Of a DNA stretch of 64,000 nucleotides, positions 54,798 through 64,000 are shown piece after piece. Both the position numbers and the translations under genes were made by a program. The DNA is taken from positions 1,828,501-1,892,500 of the forward strand of contig NZ_JAGQFP010000001.1 of NCBI RefSeq assembly GCF_019090095.1, given 5' to 3'. The notes beneath the pieces were generated by a model. That model was not told the DNA's origin, did not search any database, and saw only the letters and a program-made list of their open reading frames with translations. Every line of letters starts with the position of its first letter. Position 1 is the stretch's first letter. Origin of the DNA: Stutzerimonas stutzeri (GTDB lineage Bacteria > Pseudomonadota > Gammaproteobacteria > Pseudomonadales > Pseudomonadaceae).

Positions 54798-54985
54798 GTC
54801 GAACTCCTCTTGGCCAGCCATGCGGACTCAGGCGGCGCCTCAAGTGTGAATTGTGGCCGGAAACCAGCAAAGCGGGAAGGCCGGACGCCTCATTGCGATC
54901 TTCCAACGATCGGTTTGGGCTGATTTGCACCCGGGTCAGGCAGTACAATCGCCGACTATTTTCGCAGCCGACAGAACCGATTCAG

Positions 54986-56227
54986 ATGATCGAACCCAAG
55001 CGCGTACTGCGTGCCCTTGCCGAACACTGGGCGTTGCTCGAGCCGCTGTGCGAACGCTTCGATGCCGGCACGCTGAGCCTGATCGAACTTCGCCATCAAT
55101 TGGCCGCGCAGCTACCTGAAGGCACCCCCACCGACATCACCGCCCTGCTCGATCAGTGGATTCGCCTAGACATTCTCGTCCCGGTGGCAAAGAGCCCGAA
55201 TCGCTTCGAGCTGAACGCGCAGATTCATGACTTCCTCGCCTATCTGCGCCGCGAGCATCGCCTCGGCCTGTGCCTGGAAATTGAAGCCTACCTGCGCCAT
55301 CTGGAACGCCTGGCCGGGCATATCCAGGACGCCTTCGAGATCCGCGACGGCCAGGATCTCGCGCGCCAGCTGCGCCTGCTCGATATGCGCGTGCGCGACG
55401 TGCTGAAAAAGCTCGCCAACGACGAGCAGGCGCTGATCGGCGTGGCCGATCGGGCGAAGACCAGCGACCGGCAGATTCCGCTGCGGCAGCGTTACGCCGA
55501 GGTGCTGGCGACCTGGGACGAGTATGTCGAGCCGATGATTCAGCTGGTCGCGGCCGATGGTGCCTTCGAGCAAGGCGTCTATCGCGTCGAGCAGGTGCTG
55601 ATGAAGCTGCTCGGTGAGCAACAACGCCTCGGCCACCTGGTCGATGACGACCTGTTGCTGCGCACGCATGCGCGGATCCTGGAAATGCAGAGCACCGCTC
55701 AGCTGACCTTGCGTCACGCCCGCGAGCTGCTATTGCCTTTGCGCGAGGAAGCCCGTCGACACAACGCGGTGACCCGTGGTGCGGCGCTGGCGCTGTCGGC
55801 CATCCGCAAGAAGGGGCTCGACGCCGTGCCGCAAGCGTCGCTGCCGCTGTTCACCCGGCCGCAAAGCACGTTTCTCGGCTCGGCCAGCCAGGTCGAAGCC
55901 TATGTCTATGCCCTGGCCCGTTTCGAGCCGAAGCCGGCGCAATTCCCGCGGGCGGGCAGCAAACGCAAGACCGACGCACCGCGATCGCCGCTGACGGCGC
56001 GTGAAATGCTCGACCGCTGCGAACAAGCCTTGCCCCTGCCAGACCTGATGCAATGGCTGCTCGAACAGGAACCGGAGGGTGCGACCGATGAGTTGCTCTA
56101 CTGGTTCTCGCGCTTGTCCCGCGATGCGCGTTTCCAGCGCGACCGCCTGGAGCGGCGCGAGTACCTGACGCGCGAGCATCAGGTCAGCCTGAGCTCATTT
56201 GCATTGCTGGCCATTGCCAATGGTTGA
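54986..56227 (+). CDS. mksF: Condensin subunit MksF (kleisin)
   Basis: A 413-residue mainly helical protein starting MIEPKRVLRALAEHWALLEPLC. It is the first gene of an mksF-mksE-mksB set, recognised by gene order and by the MksB neighbour. MksF is the kleisin that bridges the SMC-like MksB dimer. The frame is open upstream to 54851, but that part is the leuA promoter region. Another Mks subunit (MksE) follows after 66 bases. Confidence 0.85.
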   Translation: MIEPKRVLRALAEHWALLEPLCERFDAGTLSLIELRHQLAAQLPEGTPTDITALLDQWIRLDILVPVAKSPNRFELNAQIHDFLAYLRREHRLGLCLEIEAYLRHLERLAGHIQDAFEIRDGQDLARQLRLLDMRVRDVLKKLANDEQALIGVADRAKTSDRQIPLRQRYAEVLATWDEYVEPMIQLVAADGAFEQGVYRVEQVLMKLLGEQQRLGHLVDDDLLLRTHARILEMQSTAQLTLRHARELLLPLREEARRHNAVTRGAALALSAIRKKGLDAVPQASLPLFTRPQSTFLGSASQVEAYVYALARFEPKPAQFPRAGSKRKTDAPRSPLTAREMLDRCEQALPLPDLMQWLLEQEPEGATDELLYWFSRLSRDARFQRDRLERREYLTREHQVSLSSFALLAIANG

Positions 56228-56238
56228 GCCCTACGTAG

Positions 56239-56264
56239 GGTGGACAACGCGCAGCTTGTCCACC
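56239..56264. repeat. Hairpin repeat between mksF and mksE
   Basis: A 9-base perfect stem (GGTGGACAA / TTGTCCACC) with an 8-base loop, of the GTAGGGTGGACAACGCGCAGC type that recurs between genes in these bacteria. It has no T run and lies inside the mks operon, so it should not stop transcription fully. Confidence 0.6.
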
Positions 56265-56293
56265 ACCACCCCGACGATATCCGAGCGACCTGA

Positions 56294-56980
56294 ATGAACA
56301 TCGATCTCAAGGAAATGACCCAGCTGGCGCCGATCTTCCGCGAGCTGTTCAAGGGCTATCACCTGTCGCGCAGCGAGCCGGAGTGCTATGCCCAGTTATC
56401 CAACATGCAGGACCAGTACCGTGCGCTGTTCAAGGCGCTCGGCTTCGAGCTGGTCTGCGATCCACGCGGCTTCTACTATTTCGTCCCCGAGCAGATGGGC
56501 GCGCAGGTCAACAAGACCGCCCAGCGCCTGGCGTTGTTCACCTTCATTCTGGTCGAACACCTGGCGGATCAGGGGCGCGATCCGCTCGCGGTGCTGGATG
56601 GCGGCACCCTCGGCCGTGACGAGCTGCCAGCGCTGCTGGACAAGTACCGCGACCTGTTCCTGCAAGCCGAAGTCACCACTGGGGACGAGCTGGAAGAAAA
56701 GGTCATCCGCCGCCTGACGCAACTGGGGTTCGCCGAAGACAGCAACGGCATCTACCGTTTCCTGCCGCCCATGCACCGCTTCCTCGATGTATGCCTGTCC
56801 GTGCAGCAGGACCGCGACCTGGCAGCGAGCCTGCACAGCAGTGATCTGTCACTACCAGCGCCGCAGCTCATTGCCGAGGAGGAAGAGGACGACATCATCC
56901 TGATCGACCGCGACCCCGACGAAACCGAGGACGAAGCGCTCGCCCGTGCCATCGCCGAAGAAAAGGAGCTTGAAGCATGA
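56294..56980 (+). CDS. mksE: Condensin subunit MksE
   Basis: A 228-residue winged-helix-type accessory subunit (MNIDLKEMTQLAPIFRELFKGYHLSRSEPE start, FVPEQMGAQVNKTAQRLALF), ending in an acidic tail rich in Glu and Asp. It binds the kleisin MksF. Its stop overlaps the mksB start by 4 bases (ATGA). Confidence 0.9.
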   Translation: MNIDLKEMTQLAPIFRELFKGYHLSRSEPECYAQLSNMQDQYRALFKALGFELVCDPRGFYYFVPEQMGAQVNKTAQRLALFTFILVEHLADQGRDPLAVLDGGTLGRDELPALLDKYRDLFLQAEVTTGDELEEKVIRRLTQLGFAEDSNGIYRFLPPMHRFLDVCLSVQQDRDLAASLHSSDLSLPAPQLIAEEEEDDIILIDRDPDETEDEALARAIAEEKELEA

Positions 56981-59826
56981 GCCAGGAACGCTACGGCATT
57001 CGCCGCTTTGCCCTGCTTAATACCGCGGGCTACAGCCTGGGCATCTTTCCGCTGGAAACACCGCTGTCGGTCTACGGCGCCAACAACCTCGGCAAATCTG
57101 CCTCGATCAACGCGCTGCAGTTCCCCATTCTGGCGCGCATGTCGGACATGAGTTTCGGCAAGTACAGCCTGGAACAGTCGCGCAAGTTCTACTTTGCCAG
57201 CGACACCAGCTACATCCTCGTCGAAGTCGCCCTGCCCCATGGGCTGCACGTGATTGGCGTAGCCGGCCGCGGACCGGGTGGTGGCTTCGGCCATCAGTTC
57301 TTCGTCTATCAGGGCTCGCTGGACCTCGATCACTATCAGCAGAACGGCACCTGCCTACGCCAACGTGAGCTGTTCGCCAACCTCGAGCGCGCCGGCATCA
57401 AGGCCTACGAGGCCAAGCCGGATGAACTGCGCCGCCTGCTGGTGGGTGGGCACACCGCCATTCCGTTGGACATGACGCTAATCCCATTGCGCTCGACCAG
57501 CGAACAGAGCTTGAAGACGTTCCGTGCGCTGTTCATCAACCTGCTGCATATGCGCGAGATCACTGCCGCCAAACTCAAGCAGCTGTTCCTCGACGCCTTC
57601 GAGCACAGTTTGCGTTCCGGCAGCGTCGATTACATCGCCGCGACCGAAGAAGCCTTCCGCGACGTGCGCCGCATGGAGCAGGACTATCAGGCACTGGTCG
57701 CCGCCGGCCCGCTGGTCGAGGCGCTGGCAGCTGGCGTCGCACAACGTGAATTGCTACGCGGTAAGTTGCATCGCCTGTCGCCCTTGCTCGACTCGCTACT
57801 CGGCACTTGGCAGGACTATGCCGGCGCTCGCAAGGAAGAGCTGGTGATCCAGGCCGAGCACTATCGTCGCGAACAGGACGGCCTGCAGAACGAACAGCGT
57901 GGCAGCACCGCCGAGCTGATGCGCCTGGAGCGTGAAATCAGCGAGATTCAACGCTGGCTGGGCGAGCTATCAGCGCTGAAGAACCGCTTTGCGCTGGTCG
58001 AGGATGCCCATGTGCTCGAACAACAGCTGCTGGCCGCCAAGGACGCCCACGACGAGCTGGCCGGCGCGCTGTCGCAATCGCGCCAGTTCTCCAGCGAAGA
58101 TCTCGACGAGCGTCTGCGCGACCTGGAAAAGCGCCTCAAGTCGGTCCGCCAGCAACTGGACCATGCGGACAACAACAGCTACTCGCGCTTGCGCGAAGAA
58201 TTCTCCCAAGCCGACGTCGATCGTCTGATGCGCCTGTTCAACGGGCAGCTGTTCAGCCTGCCGCTGGGTGACAAAGGTATCGCCACAGATGGGGGCGATA
58301 CTTGGGTCAAGTCGCTCGAAGCGGTGCTCGACGGTTTCAAGGGCGAGCGATTCGAAGCGCCCGGGCTGTCCATCGACCTGTCCCATATCGAACCACCGGC
58401 CTTGCAGGCGTTGGCTGACCGCGCCGCGCTGCGAGACCAGAAAGACCGACTTGAGCGTGAGCTGAAGCAGCTCAAGGCTCAGCATTCGGTAGCGGTCGAC
58501 CGCGCCGCGAGCAAGGCGCAGGCCGAGCAGCTGTACCAACAGGTGCTGGACGCTCAGAAAGCGCTGGAAGACTTCCGCCGTTGCCAGACGCTATCGGCCG
58601 AAGAGGACAGCAAGCTGGAACAACTGGCGCAGGCCGAGGCGGCGCAGGACGAACTCAAGCGGACCAGCGACGCCTTCACCGAACGAGTCCAGCACCTCTC
58701 GGCAAAACTGCAGCTGGTCGGCCGGCAGCTGGCCGATCTCGAGGCCAAGGAACGCACGCTGGAGGACGCGCTACGTCGTCGCCAGTTGCTCCCAGCCGAC
58801 CTGCCATTCGGCACACCGTTCATGGACCCGGTGGACGACTCGCTGGATAACCTTCAGCCGCTGCTCAACGACTATCAGGACAGCTGGCAGGCATTGCAGC
58901 GCGTCGATGGGCAGATCGAAGCGCTCTATGCGCAGGTGCGTCTCAAGGGCGTCGCCAAATTCGACAGCGAGGAAGATCCCGAGCGACGGTTGCAGCTGCT
59001 GGTGAACGCCTACGCGCATCGCCAGGACGAAGCCCTGACGCTGGCCAAGGCGCGTCGCGCTGCGGTAACCGACATTGCCCGCACCTTGCGCAACATCCGC
59101 AGCGATTACGACAGCCTTGAGCATCAGCTCGCGCTGTTCAACCGTGAGATCAACAAGCGGCAGGTCTCGAACCTCGAAAGCTTCCGCATCGTGCTGGCAC
59201 CGAACAAGGATGCACTCAAGCACATCGACCAGATCATCCACAGCGCGGGCCAATACGAGCAAGGCGAGACGCTGTCGGTGTTCGATCTGCAGCAAAGCAG
59301 CGAGCAGGACAGCAAGAACGAGGAGGCCAAGGAATACCTGGCGCGCCTGGTCGCCGCCAACAACAATCAGTTGGGCCTCAAAGACCTTTTCGAGCTGGCC
59401 TTCGAAATTACCAAGGTGGGCGGGCAGCCAGTGATCCATACCGACATCGACGGGGCGGCATCCAACGGCACGACGATGACCATCAAGGCGCTGACCAACA
59501 TGTATCTGTTGCTGCACTTGATGGATCGTGAACAGGCGGGCCGTATACGCCTGCCGTATTACCTCGACGAAGCAGCCGACATCGACGAAAGAAATCAGCA
59601 AGCCCTCATCGAAACCAGTTTGCAGCTGGGCTTCGTTCCGATTCTGGCATCGGTCAAACCTCAGGTATCGGCGCACGTGGCTATCGATCTGGAAGGCGGC
59701 AGCGGTCCGAGCGGAATCTATATCGACGAAGCCGACTGGAAATATATCAAGCGGCGGGAGCAGGCCGAGCAATCGGCTGTAGCAGCTGAGCGAAACGCGG
59801 CGAGGGAAGCCGAGCCGATCAGCTGA
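56977..59826 (+). CDS. mksB: Condensin SMC-like ATPase MksB
   Basis: A 949-residue SMC-like protein. The Walker A motif is GANNLGKS (residues 34-41), and a Walker B-like LPYYLDEAADIDE segment is at about 859-871, with long coiled coils between. Mks condensins compact and help separate the chromosome. No mksG (jetD) nuclease gene lies nearby, so this is the housekeeping form and not a Wadjet plasmid-defence set. The next 990 bases are nearly free of genes. Confidence 0.95.
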   Translation: MSQERYGIRRFALLNTAGYSLGIFPLETPLSVYGANNLGKSASINALQFPILARMSDMSFGKYSLEQSRKFYFASDTSYILVEVALPHGLHVIGVAGRGPGGGFGHQFFVYQGSLDLDHYQQNGTCLRQRELFANLERAGIKAYEAKPDELRRLLVGGHTAIPLDMTLIPLRSTSEQSLKTFRALFINLLHMREITAAKLKQLFLDAFEHSLRSGSVDYIAATEEAFRDVRRMEQDYQALVAAGPLVEALAAGVAQRELLRGKLHRLSPLLDSLLGTWQDYAGARKEELVIQAEHYRREQDGLQNEQRGSTAELMRLEREISEIQRWLGELSALKNRFALVEDAHVLEQQLLAAKDAHDELAGALSQSRQFSSEDLDERLRDLEKRLKSVRQQLDHADNNSYSRLREEFSQADVDRLMRLFNGQLFSLPLGDKGIATDGGDTWVKSLEAVLDGFKGERFEAPGLSIDLSHIEPPALQALADRAALRDQKDRLERELKQLKAQHSVAVDRAASKAQAEQLYQQVLDAQKALEDFRRCQTLSAEEDSKLEQLAQAEAAQDELKRTSDAFTERVQHLSAKLQLVGRQLADLEAKERTLEDALRRRQLLPADLPFGTPFMDPVDDSLDNLQPLLNDYQDSWQALQRVDGQIEALYAQVRLKGVAKFDSEEDPERRLQLLVNAYAHRQDEALTLAKARRAAVTDIARTLRNIRSDYDSLEHQLALFNREINKRQVSNLESFRIVLAPNKDALKHIDQIIHSAGQYEQGETLSVFDLQQSSEQDSKNEEAKEYLARLVAANNNQLGLKDLFELAFEITKVGGQPVIHTDIDGAASNGTTMTIKALTNMYLLLHLMDREQAGRIRLPYYLDEAADIDERNQQALIETSLQLGFVPILASVKPQVSAHVAIDLEGGSGPSGIYIDEADWKYIKRREQAEQSAVAAERNAAREAEPIS

Positions 59827-60142
59827 AAACTGGGCGGCGAGCCAGTCTGCTGGTGAGTGGACTGGCTCATCGAACGCGGTCATCTTGCTGGCGTTCGGAG
59901 TCCAGTCGGCGCTGTATGCGTCTAGTGCGCTAGTTAAGCCGGCGAGGCACCCTCACATATGAGATCCGAGCAGCCGCGCCTTGGTTGCCAGCTACGGCCT
60001 GCCCGCCCCGTTCGCTTCCTTGGTTAACCTAGAGCTCGCGCTTGGCCGTCCCGATAGCCTGGAGCCATCGCTTCGCAAGGTAGATCGTCCGCATTGATGA
60101 CCGTCGCTTCGTTGCTATTGGTGCCTGGGTACTGTGCTAGGC

Positions 60143-60294
60143 TGTGCCTGAATGACCTGCCCGGTTTGGAGAACCCCACCAGCGAGTACTTGGCCAAATG
60201 GATCTGGCATGAGCTCAAGCCGCTACTACCGGAGCTATCGAGAATTCGACTTCACGAAACCTGCACGAGTGGTTGCGAGTACCGCGGCGATTGA
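60143..60294 (+). pseudogene. queD: Relic of queD (6-carboxytetrahydropterin synthase)
   Basis: The final 48 or so residues match the end of QueD ([39 protein letters not shown]). In E. coli QueD the same block makes up the last 50 of about 121 residues. The zinc-binding His residues and the N-terminal two thirds are missing, so the product cannot be active. Confidence 0.75.
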
Positions 60295-60303
60295 CGCTCG
60301 CCT

Positions 60304-60402
60304 GTGCAACGAGCTTTGCGCCGTGCGTTACAGCTAGCAACGGCCTCCCTGCTGGTCCTAGCCGGCGTACTGGCTTACTTGGCTTTCCAAGCATTCCATT
60401 GA
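60304..60402 (+). CDS. Tiny single-membrane-segment frame
   Basis: A 32-residue frame from a GTG at 60304, with a hydrophobic stretch (LATASLLVLAGVLAYLAF). There is no clear ribosome site and no recognised family. It may be a fragment of a lost gene. Confidence 0.2.
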   Translation: MQRALRRALQLATASLLVLAGVLAYLAFQAFH

Positions 60403-60778
60403 AGGACTGACGAGGTTCACGCTTGCGTCGCGTGGTAAGTAATCACGCGCCAAGCCGAGCGAACCTGATTTATCTACCACCTCATTTGTAGCTGCGCCCT
60501 TGGCTATTCAGCCGAGAGCACTCGGACCGCTCTTTCTAAGCGTGCCAGTCAAGCCTTCCGGTGCGCATGAGCATTCCCCCGCCCCACCGGCAGCCCATCG
60601 GCCGTCCATCGCCACTTCTGGTTTGACGTTGCGGCTCCCGTGCAACCTTGCATTCGCGTACGCCTGAGTCGCTTGCACTGGTACGTCAGTAGGTCCTCAC
60701 GGCATCAGGCCAGGCCGCTCCTGCCGCGAACGCTGGAGTTCCCGTGATGGTTACTTCAGCTTTTTGGCGCGCAAAGAC

Positions 60779-60812
60779 AAACCCCCGACCATCTGTTGAT
60801 GATCGGGGGTTT
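60779..60812 (-). terminator. Terminator of the rRNA operon
   Basis: A strong stem AAACCCCCGA / TCGGGGGTTT with a loop of about 14 bases, 8 bases beyond the 5S 3' end on the minus strand and followed by a T-rich stretch. Confidence 0.88.
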
Positions 60813-60820
60813 GGTGTAGA

Positions 60821-60939
60821 AGCTTGACGATGACCTACTCTCACATGGGGAGACCCCACACTACCATCGGCGATGCGTCGTTTCACTTCTGAGTTCGGGA
60901 TGGGATCAGGTGGTTCCAACGCTCTATGGTCGTCAAGCA
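60821..60939 (-). rRNA. rrf: 5S ribosomal RNA
   Basis: About 119 bases. The reverse complement starts TGCTTGACGACCATAG and ends CATCGTCAAGCT, so the ends pair. Internal GATCCCATCCCGAACTC and GTGAGAGTAGG segments are typical of pseudomonad 5S. It is the last gene of the rRNA operon, 154 bases after the 23S end. Confidence 0.97.
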
Positions 60940-61093
60940 ATTCGGTTGGGGAGTCGGTGTTCAGTCGCTTCCCCTAATCGGGTATGTGATGGTGTCGCTG
61001 TATCGGTACGCTTTGCGAGCGTTGCGTCTTTTCGGTTTGTTTGTCGACTTCGACCGTCTGACACACAAACATCAAATTGTTTGGGTGTTATAT

Positions 61094-63982
<2,889 letters not shown>

Positions 63983-64000
63983 ATATAACCCCAAGCAATC

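Larger units (their letters stand above)
59827..60820. other. Nearly gene-free gap between mksB and the rRNA operon
   Basis: About 990 bases. A 9-base stem hairpin at 59839-59868 follows mksB without a T run. The gap then holds a queD relic, a tiny membrane-peptide frame and the rRNA terminator. The rest shows no gene or RNA that I can support. Confidence 0.6.

Noticed and set aside
54986..59826. Wadjet/JET plasmid-defence system
   Set aside because: The nuclease subunit JetD/MksG is absent in the window, and the gene set matches the chromosomal Mks condensin.
60686..60940. An 84-residue minus-strand frame
   Set aside because: It lies over the 5S rRNA and its terminator.

Overview
The window looks like chromosome from a high-GC gammaproteobacterium of the Pseudomonas / Stutzerimonas (P. 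stutzeri) group. The backbone genes hemA-prfA-prmC, TPR lipoprotein-lolB-ispE-tRNA-Gln-prs-rplY-pth-ychF, can, holD-rimI, leuA, the mksFEB condensin and an rRNA operon match the pseudomonad order as I know it. The species call is inference; no 16S gene is in view.

Layout. Bases 1-10055 are housekeeping: prmC (partial), prfA and hemA on the minus strand, then TPR lipoprotein, lolB, ispE, two identical tRNA-Gln genes, prs, rplY, pth and ychF on the plus strand. Bases 10259-12391 carry an orphan curlin-repeat protein and an alkyladenine DNA glycosylase.

Bases 12561-31214 form the most unusual region, which I read as one export and modification locus. One minus-strand operon encodes a sulfotransferase, a 2512-residue surface protein (LEPR-type N-terminus, DUF4347, beta-helix, cadherin-like and Ig-like repeats) and a TolC-family lipoprotein. 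A second minus-strand operon encodes a HlyD adaptor, a GAF-HlyD protein, a PqqD-like/M50 protease/HlyD fusion, an Asp/Asn-hydroxylase-like enzyme with a Nif11-like tail, a second sulfotransferase-like protein and a GNAT acetyltransferase. Plus-strand genes for an APS kinase (which makes PAPS, the sulfotransferase donor), a tail-collar-domain protein and a DUF6916-like protein lie between them. No ABC exporter and no RTX repeats are seen. My working model is a non-canonical secretion system in which an M50-HlyD membrane protein takes the place of the usual ATPase and the cargo is covalently modified. That model is inference.

Bases 31441-36680 hold a membrane phosphoesterase, a small acidic protein, a LysR regulator divergent from an MFS-dkgB pair, tRNA-Met and a small membrane protein. 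Bases 36925-38611 are a compact PAAR / putative effector / putative immunity module followed by a MITE-like element. Bases 39288-47264 are catabolic: an AraC regulator and a monooxygenase-fold gene, a VOC protein divergent from a second monooxygenase-fold gene, an OprD porin, an exported argininosuccinate-lyase-like enzyme, a dicarboxylate symporter and a LysR regulator. These may work together to release and import a C4-dicarboxylate.

Bases 47291-59826 carry an EamA transporter, carbonic anhydrase, otsA/otsB (trehalose), an acidic protein, rimI, holD, leuA and the mksFEB condensin. Bases 59827-60820 are mostly non-coding with a relic of queD. Bases 60821-63982 are the 5S and 23S rRNA genes on the minus strand; 16S lies beyond the window.
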